The notes below the pieces were generated by a model that was not told the DNA's origin, did not search any database, and worked only from the letters and a program-made list of their open reading frames with translations. The position numbers and the translations under genes were made by a program. From positions 62,001 through 126,000 of the forward strand of contig MU603947.1 of NCBI GenBank assembly GCA_025201845.1: a stretch of 64,000 nt of DNA, read 5' to 3'. How positions within the stretch are numbered: position 1 is the stretch's first letter; each line of letters begins with the position of its first letter. The DNA comes from Martensiomyces pterosporus (taxonomy: Eukaryota; Kickxellomycota; Kickxellomycetes; Kickxellales; Kickxellaceae). Positions 36,378 through 46,621 of this stretch are shown here, in pieces.

Positions 36378-37010
36378 TCAGCATAGATCCGGGTCGCGGC
36401 GGTAAGCAACCATCGCCTCGACGCGATGGGCATCCGTCGAGAACGACCTCAAGCGCACCTGCTCCGCGTTCTTAATGTGCAGGGGATCCGAGTCGGTCCA
36501 GGTGGTCGGGACCTCGGCATCCGAGTCAGCATACACAAGGATGTTGAACGTGCACTTTTCCTCGATAATCGGCAAGAACGACACGCTGGCGGCAATCTGG
36601 CGGAAAATAGCCTGAATCTCCATCTGCAGTGCCTTCTCGCTCTTTGGCGGCTTCGGCTTCTCGCCGGCATTCACCTGCTCCTCGCCCACAAGCTGGACGT
36701 CAAACTGCCAGCGCTCGAGCGTCTCGCGGGTCTCCCTTGAGTTGACTGCCAGCACGAGCTTGTTGATCTTGCCGACGGCTAGCCATTCCTCGACTGACTC
36801 CATGATCTTGGTGAGGTACTTGGTCACCTGCTGGTCGTTGGACACCCAGATGTCTAGCCCGTACTTCTTCTTCACTTCAAAGTCCTCCACGGGATAGATG
36901 CCCCGCTGGAAGAGGATGCTGTTGATGCCGTAGAGGAAGAACTCGGTGACTATGCGGGCAGAGCCCTTGAGCGTGATTTTGCCCTTTGTCAGCTGTGCTT
37001 GCATCGACAT
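36378..37010 (-). CDS. MAD2: MAD2 spindle checkpoint HORMA protein
   Basis: The 210-residue protein is a full HORMA domain. The N-terminal ITLKGSARIVTEFFLYGINSILFQRGIYP is a clear MAD2 signature, and the safety-belt C-terminus is present (TDSDPLHIKNAEQVRLRSFSTDAHRVEAMVAYR). MAD2 binds Mad1 and Cdc20 and blocks APC/C until kinetochores attach. Human MAD2 has 205 residues. The promoter is shared with MUS81, and both genes start inside a region that occurs twice in this assembly; a second copy of the first few MAD2 codons lies at about 37403-37415. No intron is seen. Confidence 0.95.
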   Translation of the reverse strand: MSMQAQLTKGKITLKGSARIVTEFFLYGINSILFQRGIYPVEDFEVKKKYGLDIWVSNDQQVTKYLTKIMESVEEWLAVGKINKLVLAVNSRETRETLERWQFDVQLVGEEQVNAGEKPKPPKSEKALQMEIQAIFRQIAASVSFLPIIEEKCTFNILVYADSDAEVPTTWTDSDPLHIKNAEQVRLRSFSTDAHRVEAMVAYRRDPDLC

Positions 37011-37123
37011 GTTCTGGTGTCTGTGAATCTGGTGTGCAAAGGTGCGAAATTAAGAGGGGCGAAAGAGGTACAGAGCAAAAGGACAAAGAGGCCAGGCTGG
37101 TGGCAGAAAAGCTCCCCTGAAAA

Positions 37124-37156
37124 GTAAACAATCGAGATGCTGGCAAAAAGTAAACA
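37124..37156 (+). promoter_or_regulatory. Paired forkhead-type sites in the MAD2/MUS81 promoter
   Basis: GTAAACA occurs at 37124-37130 and 37150-37156, 26 bases apart, about 115-145 bases upstream of the MAD2 start. The same pair recurs in the second promoter copy at 37529-37535 and 37555-37561. Confidence 0.45.
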
Positions 37157-37392
37157 GCCGCTATTCGTCTGCAGGCAACACCGAGCCGGAAGGCAGCGAC
37201 CGAGCGGTGCGCAGCCAAAGGCGAGCTTGCAGTCTCAAGCAGCGCTAGTTCGGCTCTTGTGCCCCTGATGCGTCTCTTCTTCGTTTGTTCTGCTGCCTGC
37301 TATTAGTGCGCTCATACCTTCTTTGTGTTTTGCCACCCCCGTCAAGAAATGAGCGACTTGGGCGAACAAAGCTGCGCAAACCCTTTGTTCCT

Positions 37393-37402
37393 NNNNNNNN
37401 NN
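37393..37402. other. Assembly gap (10 N)
   Basis: Ten N join the two copies of the MAD2/MUS81 promoter; the round length implies an arbitrary spacer. Confidence 0.99.
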
Positions 37403-37756
37403 CTTGCATTGACATGTTCTGGTGTCTGTGAATCTGGTGTGCAAAGGTGCGAAATTAAGAGGGGTGAAAGAGGTACGGAGCAAAAGGACAAAGAGGCCAG
37501 GTTGGTGGCAGAAAAGCTCCCCTGAAAAGTAAACAATCGAGATGCTGGCAAAAAGTAAACAGCCGCTATTCGTCTGCAGGCAACACCGAGCCGGAAGGCA
37601 GCGACCGAGCGGTGCGCAGCCAAAGGCGAGCTTGCAGTCTCAAGCAGCGCTAGTTCGGCTCTTGTGCCCCTGATGCGTCTCTTCTTCGTTTGTTCTGCTT
37701 CCTGCTATTAGTGCGCTCATCATACCTTCTTTGTGTTTTGCCATCCCCGTCAAGAA

Positions 37757-39754
37757 ATGAGCGACTTGGGCGAACAAAGCTGCGCAAACCCTTTGTTCCT
37801 AAAGTGGGTGAGCGAGTGGCATGACGATGCCCGCAAACGCAACGCCAAATCCCAGTACACGCTGAAGAAAGCCCAGGCCTCCCTGCAAAGGTACCCGCTC
37901 CCTATCACCAACCCACAGGACACCGTCCAGCTCCAAGGGATCGGACAAGGGATAGCCGACCGACTGGCCAAGAAGCTCTCCAGCTGGCGCAAGGAGCAGG
38001 GCATCCCGGACCCCCAGAGCGACGCTGCCTGTTTAAACACTGGCGCCCAGGAGACTGGTGCGGCTAGCCAGAGCCAGGCACAGAGAGCCCCCCGTATATA
38101 TGTCCCTCGGTATCGCTCGGGGGCGTTTGCGCTGCTCATTGGGCTGCTCAAGACATATTGCCTCTATGGGCCCGACTACTACATCCCCAAGAACCAGCTG
38201 ATACCGTTGTGCGAGCAGTACTCGAGTACGCCATTCAGCGTTCCAGGAGGAGGAGGAGGCGGCGGCGGGCATAGAGGCGGGAGCGGGTTCTCGCAGCAGC
38301 AGTACACGGCGTGGTCGGGGATGAAGACTCTGGAGACGAAGTCGCTGGTCGAACGGCAAGGGGGAGTCAAGTTCTGTCTAACCGACGAGGGTCTAGAAAT
38401 AGCCAGAAAAGTGGCCGACGTCTTGCGTGTCCGCAACGAGCTGCCGCCTGACGACAAGCAGATCATAGCCGCTTATGAGTGTCGGAGAGAGCAAGGGCAA
38501 GCCGGTGGTGGCTCAGAGCAAGGCAGTGTCCAGGAGGAGGTGGACGACCCACTGGCGTACTCCTCGGAAGGGGACACTGAAGAGGTAAGCCTGGGCAGGC
38601 ATCTCCCACCGCCGATGCCGGGGACTACAGCGACAGGAGTCAGCAGGGGGGCGCGCCGAGTACGTGGGCCCAGCTCAAGTGGTGCAGCAGCAGCAAGTAC
38701 GGCTGATTTCAGTGACCTCCGCAACGTGTATCTTTCCTCTGCCGCAAATCCAGCACCCCTATCGCGAAACCAATCAGCCGGTGGAGCATCGTATCGGTCG
38801 TCGTCTCCCGCCATCCCATTCAGTCGGCAGTCATCGCCAGCCGTATCCGCCGAGATCGAGCTTACGGATCTGATCCACTACCCAGCCAACGAGTACGACA
38901 TAATCCTGGTCGTGGATAACCGCGAGGTGCACTCCGTTGTTGACCGCAACCTCATCGGGCGGGAGCTGGAGGACAAAAGCGTCAAGATCGAGATACGGCC
39001 GCTGACCGTGGGCGACTATCTGTGGATTGCCAGGGCCAAGCCCACCAGCGCTTATAGACATCTGCCGGACATTGTGCTAGATTACGTTGTCGAGAGAAAA
39101 CGGATGGACGACTTGTGCGCAAGCATCAGAGACGGCAGATACAGGGAGCAGCATGCGCGGATCCACAGCACGGGGTTCACCAACGTGTTCTATATTGTCG
39201 AGGGCAACGATCCGGAGGCGGTTAGCAGGCTGGGCGAGGGCGCTGTGAACACAGCCATGAGTCGCATCCAGGTCCACCACGGCTTCCACCTGAAGCGCAC
39301 CGTGTCGTTTGATGCCTCGCTGAAGCTCCTCCGACAAACCACCAGTGCGCTGCAGAACAGCCTCGGCGATGTCTATGCGATCCCCGACCAGTTTGTTGGC
39401 CAGAAGGCGTTTGCCAAGATGAAGAGGCGCATTCAGGCAAGATTCCCGCAAAAGAGCCTGGCCATGACGTTTGAGGCGTACGACGTGGTCAGCAGTAAGA
39501 GCGGCACCCTGTCTGTGGGCGAGATCTATCTGAGGATGCTGATGACCCTAAGGGGGATCAGTGCTGATAAGGCGCTGTCCATCGGACAAATGTACCCGAC
39601 GCCCTTGCAGCTCGTGGATGCGCTGACCAAGGCCCCGGATGGAAGCAGGGCACTGGAGGATCTGGTGGTTGACACAACTCGCCGACGTCTGGGTCCAACA
39701 ATGGCGAAGAAACTCGCACAGTTCTGGACTGGCGCCACATTCAGCACAACATGA
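37757..39754 (+). CDS. MUS81: MUS81 structure-specific endonuclease subunit
   Basis: The 665-residue protein is the catalytic subunit of Mus81-Eme1, which cuts branched DNA at stalled forks and recombination intermediates in the nucleus. It has an N-terminal helix-hairpin-helix domain (about 8-85), a winged-helix region (about 115-240, FALLIGLLKTY ... LETKSLVERQGGVKFCLT), a linker, then the ERCC4 nuclease domain (about 370-520). The active site is ILVVDNREV and VVERKRMDDL (ERKxxxD at about 446-452), and a C-terminal helix-hairpin-helix follows. The start at 37757 is followed at once by the conserved LFLKWVSEWHDDARKRN. No intron is apparent. A partial second copy of the first codons lies at 37349, before the gap. 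It converges with the ABHD11-like gene. Confidence 0.95.
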   Translation: MSDLGEQSCANPLFLKWVSEWHDDARKRNAKSQYTLKKAQASLQRYPLPITNPQDTVQLQGIGQGIADRLAKKLSSWRKEQGIPDPQSDAACLNTGAQETGAASQSQAQRAPRIYVPRYRSGAFALLIGLLKTYCLYGPDYYIPKNQLIPLCEQYSSTPFSVPGGGGGGGGHRGGSGFSQQQYTAWSGMKTLETKSLVERQGGVKFCLTDEGLEIARKVADVLRVRNELPPDDKQIIAAYECRREQGQAGGGSEQGSVQEEVDDPLAYSSEGDTEEVSLGRHLPPPMPGTTATGVSRGARRVRGPSSSGAAAASTADFSDLRNVYLSSAANPAPLSRNQSAGGASYRSSSPAIPFSRQSSPAVSAEIELTDLIHYPANEYDIILVVDNREVHSVVDRNLIGRELEDKSVKIEIRPLTVGDYLWIARAKPTSAYRHLPDIVLDYVVERKRMDDLCASIRDGRYREQHARIHSTGFTNVFYIVEGNDPEAVSRLGEGAVNTAMSRIQVHHGFHLKRTVSFDASLKLLRQTTSALQNSLGDVYAIPDQFVGQKAFAKMKRRIQARFPQKSLAMTFEAYDVVSSKSGTLSVGEIYLRMLMTLRGISADKALSIGQMYPTPLQLVDALTKAPDGSRALEDLVVDTTRRRLGPTMAKKLAQFWTGATFSTT

Positions 39755-39836
39755 GCAAAGATAGAGCATGGGTTTATATATCTACTTGCAACGCTTGTAA
39801 AACGGATCTTTGTAGCTTGGGTGCTGGTGCTCTAAT

Positions 39837-40766
39837 CTAGGCACTGCCGTTTCTGGTGACAAATGCCTCGACCAGCTCCATGAACTCCCTCGGCATCTCG
39901 GCATGCACCCAGTGCCCCGTATCCAGCTCCTGGAGCTCGTAGTTTGGGAAGTGCCGCTTCATCGCCGGATACGCACGGGGATTGATGTGCAGCGACCGCT
40001 TGCCACCAATAAACAAGGTAGGGCCCTCATAGGCGAGCCCTGGATCCACCTGCCACGCCATAATATCGCCCAGGCTCCTTCCGAGCAGCTCCAGCGGGAT
40101 CCTCGACTTGTACGCACCCTTCACGCCGCCCTCTGCCGCTGGATCCCTGACCTTCTTCATGTTCGTGAGCAAGAACTGGCGTACCGAGATATCCGGCTCC
40201 ACCTCCGCCAGCATCTGGTCCGCGACCTTCTGCGACGTCACATTGGCCCTCTCAATCTCGCCCAACTTGGCCACGTATGCAGCAAAGTCGTGCGTAAGCT
40301 CAAGCTGCATAGGCGCGATATCATCAACAATGAGCTGCGACACAAGGTCGGGCCTGTCCAGCGCCGTGAGCATCACCACCTTGCCGCCCATCGAGTGGCC
40401 CATCAAAACAGGCTTGCCCAGCTCATGGTCCCCGATGAACCGCACAATGTCCGCTGACATGGCCTCGTACGAGTGCGGCTCCATGTGCAGGCTGTCGCCG
40501 TGGTTGCGCAGGTCAACAGAGTATGTGTCGCGGTTGAGCGTGCGGCTGAGCTGCTTGGATATTGCGCGCCAGTTCTGCTTCGACCCGAACAGCCCGTGCA
40601 CGATAACCAGCGGCTCCTTTGCAGTCGACGGGGTCTCGGCCTTGGTGTGTGCGAATTCAAGCGCTGCTGTGCTCAGATTGCGCATACTCGCCTTGCTCTG
40701 TCTAGCTGGCTGCATAAACATGCGTCGTCCTCGAAGCGGCTGCTGAATGCGCAATGCCGTAGCCAT
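39837..40766 (-). CDS. ABHD11/Imo32-like mitochondrial alpha/beta hydrolase
   Basis: The 309-residue protein has an Arg-rich, acid-poor N-terminus that looks like a mitochondrial presequence (LRIQQPLRGRRMFMQPARQSKASMRNLS). The hydrolase core follows: IVHGLFGSKQNW for the oxyanion hole, VDLRNHGDS, nucleophile S125 in GHSMGGKV, and H285 in DTGHWVHAE. This pattern is typical of ABHD11 and yeast Imo32/Eat1. ABHD11 protects lipoylated dehydrogenase subunits in animals; Eat1 can make or hydrolyse ethyl esters. A second gene of this family lies 11 kb away. Start chosen at the full open frame. It converges with MUS81. Confidence 0.85.
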   Translation of the reverse strand: MATALRIQQPLRGRRMFMQPARQSKASMRNLSTAALEFAHTKAETPSTAKEPLVIVHGLFGSKQNWRAISKQLSRTLNRDTYSVDLRNHGDSLHMEPHSYEAMSADIVRFIGDHELGKPVLMGHSMGGKVVMLTALDRPDLVSQLIVDDIAPMQLELTHDFAAYVAKLGEIERANVTSQKVADQMLAEVEPDISVRQFLLTNMKKVRDPAAEGGVKGAYKSRIPLELLGRSLGDIMAWQVDPGLAYEGPTLFIGGKRSLHINPRAYPAMKRHFPNYELQELDTGHWVHAEMPREFMELVEAFVTRNGSA

Positions 40767-41198
40767 TATTGCTCTGGTTCTTTCTCTGGCTCTTGCTGTG
40801 TTGCTCGCACCAATGCAGCTAACGAAAAGATAACGGGTGCGGAAAAGGCAGCTGCAAACGAGAGATGTGTGCCTCGCCCCACGCCCCAGCTAAACTGCTG
40901 CTGTACGAGCCAGCATCCGAGTGGCGCTGCCGCCTTCCCGCCCCCCTTTCAGTGCGGCGATTTCTGCCGCACAAAGAAGCCCACCGAATAAAGCAGCTGC
41001 CAGGGCGGAGAAGCAAAAATTATATATGAAGTAAAGAGCAGCATGGTGAGAGAGAAACGAGGAAAAATAGAGCACTGAGGAACAGAGACTAAAGTATAAT
41101 GCGAAAAGAGAGAAAACAGGCATGCGTGTGGAGAGAGTGAAAATGCGTGAATGAAACAAGAAAAGGACTTCTGGCATGGGCGCAGATAACAAGCAGAG
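40767..41198. other. Intergenic region between LIM-RhoGAP and ABHD11-like gene
   Basis: This 432-base region on the upstream side of the hydrolase gene and downstream of the RhoGAP gene holds no supported gene. TATATA occurs near 41020. Confidence 0.3.
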
Positions 41199-42980
41199 TC
41201 ACGGCTCTGGGTCCGACAGCGCAAGCATTGGCGGGCCGCTGCTGCCGCTGCTACTGCCGACCACCTGCTGCTGGATCTGGCGCTCGCAGCGACGCAGCAG
41301 CTCCTTAGTGTTGAGCTCCGACACGCCCTCGGCAAACTCCGACGAGTTGTCTCTGAGGAACGCGATGATGGCATCCGGAACGAGCCACAGCGATTCGCCA
41401 GCCTCCATGAGCTGCTGGATGACGTTGCACGCCTCGTACGAGAACGTGTCGTCGCGGTCGCGCGTCGGCTCCTTGACGTCGGCGTACAGGATGTTGGGCG
41501 TAATGACTGTGGCCAGGTTGAGCGTGTCCATCTTTGATCCAGACTGCTCGTCAACATGCGAGAACGTCGCCACCCAGTTGAGGAACGTGGTCAGCACATT
41601 GAGCATGTCGCGGTTGGCCTGCGGCAGGAGAACAACCGCATACCGGAACGCCTCGAACCTGTCGCGCGCCGACGGCACGGCCGCAATGGCCAGGAACAGC
41701 CTGCGCATGCGGAACGGGATGACCGGGTCGGGCAGCTCGCGCAGGAACTTCTTGAGCAGCGCGGCAATCTGCACCGGCGTGTCCTTGCGCAGGTCCACGC
41801 GCGAGTAGTCCTTGTCGACTGCCTCGGTGACCTCGCGCAGCCGGCGGATGTTGCCGTTCTTTCTGAAAATGCCCTCTACCGCCAGATCCATCGACGTCAG
41901 GGTCATGAGCATCTGCTCAAAGAACTGCGGGATCTGTAGATTCTGCTTTCCATGCGCCCCCAGGTCCGTCTCCACGCCCTGGCGCTCAATCAGGGCCTCC
42001 AGGGGCACGCCAAACGTCGCCGTGCGCATGCGGTCCTTGCCGCCGCCGCCGCTTCCGCCGGCCGTGCTGCCGTCCTTCTTTTTCAGATTGGTCTTGAGCC
42101 TCGACCACATCCCCGTTGCGGACGCCTTCTTGGGCGCACCGATCAGCGCCACAAGGTCGGCCTGCGAAAACTCGCTTTGTCCGCCCAGCAGCGCCGATAG
42201 CCGAGCGACCGCCACGTGCTTGGCGCAGAAGAGCTCAGCCGTGTTGAGATCCGAGAGGAACCTCATTGTGTGCGGCCGGCTCAGCATGCTCTTGACCTTC
42301 GTGACGGCATCAGCCTCGTTGGAGGCCGCCAGGATAGCCGCTGACTCGTTTTCGTCGCTCTGCCTGCGCAGCTTGGTGGGCTTGCGCGCAATGGCAGCGC
42401 CACCAGCACCCTTGTGAGGGACAATGATTCCGCCGCCAGTGCCAGCTTGAGCGGCCAGCGCTGAAACCGACACTGCCTGCCCAACAATGTGCCCAGCCCT
42501 GCGTGCTGGCTGCGGCGAGGATGCATACGTCTGGGCCAATGGCAGAGCCATGTCCACGTCGCTTGGAAGCGCCCTGTTTTCCATCCGCGCCTTCATTGTG
42601 TGCACGGTTGTGTGGGCAACCCTCGGTTTCCGCCTGTCAGCCATCACCTGGGGCGGCGGCGGGTTTACATCTGTCTCACGCATCTGAACAATGCTTCCAT
42701 CGCTCTTTGCCTCCTCTACGGCAGCAGTGGCCACCGCAGACACCATCTCGGGGCTCAGCGGCGACAGAGTATTGCCCAGGTCGCCTGCTGCTGCTCCTGG
42801 CGTATTCGACGGCCTTCTCTGCATGCCGACTCCGTCCGTCGATACGTGGAGCTCGGCGCTCGCGTCTTGGTGCCCGCTTCCATGAACAAGCGGCTCCCGC
42901 TCGGCGCCCTGAATTGCCCTAAACTCGCCTTTGGCAGCCTCCGGCCGCGACAGATCCAGCTCAGGCGTGCGTGCTGCCGT

Positions 42981-43015
<35 letters not shown>

Positions 43016-45841
43016 TCAACTCAAGCCTGTCCATCTTTTCGAGCGCCGCGTCAAACTCCTTATTTGCAGCCTCCTTTGTCGCCTTCACGGCCTCATTGTC
43101 TGCCAGCTCGGGGCTCGCTATCTGCCTCAGCTCCTCCTGCGCCTTATCAGCCGAGTTCTTAGTCAGCCGAGCATCGCCCTTGCGATACCGTGCCATGTTG
43201 GGGTGCTCAAGGGCATTCTTCATCTTCAGCAAGCCATACAGCCGCTTCAGAGCAACGCGCATGAGGAACGAATACTGCTCAAGCTGCGAGACAAACTTGA
43301 ACCCACCAGGCGCCACGCCGTTCTTCTCCCCACACGCAGGGCAAAACAGAGTGCCTGCTGCTTCGTCGTACGCCGACTGTGGGTAAACGTGCTGGATCTC
43401 GCAGTTGCAAGAGGTACACACGAAGCAGTATAGGTGCCAGCGCTTCTTCTTGCGCATATGCTCGATGCACTCCGACTCGACAGGGCCATGGCACGCCGTG
43501 CAAAGGTCGCTGGCAATGTCGGTTTCCTGGTACGAGAGGCGGAAGAGCGCCCACTTCTGGCGATCCGAGGTCTCTGTGAGCTTTGACAGCAAGGCCTTGA
43601 TGCTCGACGGGCACTTGTACTCTGTCTGGGCCTTCAGCGCGCCCTTCAGCGCCACACGCGTGAGGACCTTGAGGTAGTGCGCAAGACTCGTCACCAGGGA
43701 CAGAAGCTCCTGGGTCAGTCCGTTCGATTCGTTGCTCTGGGTGTGGGACAGAACCGAGAAGAAGCTGACAATCTTCTTGCACAGAAGCTTGGGCTCCCGT
43801 GTGTGCTGCAGGCCTACACATTGCATCAAGGCAGTCCATTCTTCGGGTTAGCAGGTGACTCGCTTGCAGCTTCTCTTTCCAATGCCTCCGAGTCGGAGCA
43901 GGCCTGCACGAGTTTGCGTGGGGATGGATAGCTGGCAGCGTTCTATACATAGCTGCTGCTGTTTCGCGACGAGCTCGAGCAGACAGTGCACGGGGCGCGA
44001 AAAATAAGGCAACTGGGCTCAATATAGCGCATGTGATGAGCGCATCCCACAGAGGGCGAGCGAATAAAACAGCAGCAGGCAAGACAGCCTGGATGATCGC
44101 CCACCCCTTTTGCAGCCCGCATGCTTTATCAGTGCTCCTCATGCGCTTGCGCTGTATGAAGGATTGGCTCGTATGCTGAATGATTTGCACAACAGGCAGG
44201 CTGTAGAAAGGTGCACCTCACACATATTGCACTTCCGCGCATCCACACACAGCAGACATGGGGCAAATGATGCACGCCGCCACCGGCCGAAGCTGCATCC
44301 GCTGCATACATGTCGCAAGGGGTGGCTGCCTGGCATGGGCTGCTGAGAACGGCGCGAGCGCGGGTCCTCCTCTTCTCTCGCGCGCGCAAGCAGGCAGCAG
44401 GGAGGCGCAGTGTTCAGGTGCAAATGTTGGCTTACCTGTAGAGTCGTCAAAGTGAGATAGCTCGTCCTCAAGGTCGTCGATAGAGGCAAAGAGCACGTCA
44501 ACATGCATGATAAAGCGCTCCGCCTGGCGCAACCCCTCAAGATAGTGGCCACCCGATACCTGCAGCAGCATGTCGGAGATGCATGTCGCTGTGGATTCTT
44601 CAAACGACGACAGCACAGTCCACACCTGGTAGATCTGCTGCTCGCTGACGGCGTTCTGCGGTTTCAGCAGCTGCTTGGCAACACGCCCGCGAACGCCAGC
44701 GTAGATGCCAGGGAATATTCGCACGTTCCAAAACTTGTATATCATGTAGCACTCTGGGTGCCAGTGCTCGTCGATGCCGCGGTTGTTGATCTGCAGGAAC
44801 AGCTTCATGATGGGCTGCTGGCATCCGGCGCACTTTTTGGCCACCAAGTACGTGTAGTGGTACAGGCAGTAGGCGTCGCCGTCGTGCTCATAGTAGGTGC
44901 CGTTCGGTCCAAATATCGTCGGGCACGCAGTGCATGTGAAGTGGTCTGGGTGGTACTTGCGGCCCATGGCGTGGACATACATGCTGTCCAGCGGCTCCTT
45001 GCACTTTGCACAGACCAGGTTTGTGCGCTCAAAGTAGTGCTTCTCGCAAAGAAGGTGCTGCTTCTCGTCGATGTCCTCAAACAGACAATACCGCTCCTCA
45101 ACGTTTTCGCCGCAAGTCTAAAAGGCAAAAGAGACGATGGACGACGAGCGCGCCAAATGCGTTTGGCCAGGCGAAGGAAAAACAAAAGGGACTCGCCTTG
45201 GCAATTAGCGTCATGGGGGAGACAAGAGACAAGACAAGGCATGCTTGGTTGGCTGGCAGCCGACCCAACAGATCGCACCATGAAGCGCTAATTCGGATAT
45301 GGTGCCGCGCTAATGAAGAAAGGGAGGGCTGCATGGAGCGTGAACCAGCACAAGGCCAAGAAGTAGCCAGGGGAGAACTGCGAGCATAAGGAAGACGACA
45401 AGAACAGCAGTGCAGGCATTCGGGAGAGCAGTTACAATGGAATCCAGAAACCCGCATTTTCCAGCTCAGTTCGTGTCTGCGCTTGGTGCAGGGACAGCCA
45501 GGTGCGCAGAGAACGTGGAAGTGCACGCATATACAAGCAAGGTGTCTTACCTCACAGCAGAAGCATTGCGGGTGGCACACAGAGTCGAGGATAGGAACCC
45601 ACTGGTCGCCAATTGGCTGTCCACACCGAACACACGCTGCCGACGACCCCGGCGCAATCACCCCGGCAGCGGCATTGCCAGCATGGACCAGCTCCATGGT
45701 CGTATTTCCGCCAGCTGCCTCCCTGGCCGCTGCCTCGTCATTCGCCCTGGCTGCTGGCCCGTTGCTCTGCTGCGCCAAAGTCGCAGCTGGCTCGTGCCCA
45801 TTCGCGACCTCAACTGCAGATGGGCCGGCTGTCTCGGCCAT
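41199..45841 (-). CDS. LRG1: LIM-domain Rho GTPase-activating protein, Lrg1-like (three exons)
   Basis: Exons are 45551-45841, 44436-45117 and 41199-43813; joined, 1195 residues. Introns are 433 and 622 bases, the second with a TGCTAAC branch point and TAG acceptor. LIM1 starts at C70 (CVRCGQPI ... HPQCFCCE) and is split by intron 1, continuing TCGENVEER. LIM2 is complete (CAKCKEPLDS ... CTACP), a third zinc unit is CAGCQQPIMK, and another LIM begins exon 3 (CTACHGPVESECIEH ... CPACGEKNG). After a long linker with a 12-residue polyglutamine, the RhoGAP domain spans about 920-1100, with the arginine finger in GIFRKNGN near residue 970. Lrg1 restrains Rho1 and so cell wall glucan synthesis. ALG10 is divergent. 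Confidence 0.9.
42985..43020 (-). repeat. CTG/CAG microsatellite encoding polyglutamine in the RhoGAP linker
   Basis: A run of CTG (CAG on the coding strand) with one TTG encodes 12 glutamines between LIM and RhoGAP parts. Confidence 0.85.
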
Positions 45842-46621
45842 ACTTATCGCGGGCTCTGTGAAGGGATAAAGTGGAAGTGTTTAGTGCTTGAGCCAAATGA
45901 ACCTTGCGCTGTCTGTATGCAGCGGCACCCAAACAGCAGCCTTTCGCCAGAGATATAAAGAGTGGGATTTCAAGGAGCGCGCAAATGAAAAAAAGGCGCT
46001 TATTCTTCAGGAGCTAAGAGCAGGGCTGGGCACGAACACGAGAAGGGAGCGAATTAAAAAAGGAGAAAGAGATATGCGATATGTCGCCGTATGTGGAAAA
46101 TTGTGAGCCTTGCCAATTTGCTCGCTGCTTTGTGGTCTACTGCTACAAAGGAAACACTGAAAAAGAAAAGCCAAGTGAAGCTGAAGTGGACACCTCGGTT
46201 TGGCGCTGGGCTGGCTTTACCCATGCACAGCGCCATGCCAGAGCCGAGAGCGCTCCCGCCCCGTGATTGGCTGGGTGGGCCAGGGCCCGTAATTTCTCAC
46301 TGCTTGGAGCGTGCGCCTTCTCCTCTGCCGCCTCTTCTTCTTTGGCGGGCATCCTCACTCTCTGCTCTCGCGACTCTGCCTCTCCACACGCACCCAGGGC
46401 CCGTTCTCACGAATACAGGCAGCACGGCAGCAGTCTCCAACCCCATCCTCTACCGCCCCTACCCGACCCTTGCGCTGGTGCATGGCCGGGAGCTATATTT
46501 AGTCCGTCTTGTGGCAGTAATAGCGTATGTTCGCTGCATGAAGCGGCCCCACCTCTCCTCTACACGAAGCGCCCTCACACACCCAAAAGACCACCCCGCA
46601 CAGACACGCATCCGTGTACAC
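45842..46621. promoter_or_regulatory. Divergent promoter between LIM-RhoGAP and ALG10
   Basis: The 780-base region has an inverted CCAAT (GTGATTGGC) near 46262-46270 and TATATTTA near 46494. The upstream in-frame extension of ALG10 through this region looks like leader and not protein. Confidence 0.4.

Larger units (their letters stand above)
36998..37800. repeat. Near-identical duplication of the MAD2/MUS81 promoter around a 10 N gap
   Basis: Copy 1 is 36998-37392 and copy 2 is 37403-37800, on either side of N at 37393-37402. I count six single-base differences and one 3-base indel (CAT) over about 397 bases. Both copies include the first MAD2 codons and the first 44 bases of MUS81; the MUS81 part is identical and the one MAD2 change is synonymous. 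This pattern fits two haplotypes scaffolded in series. Confidence 0.9.
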
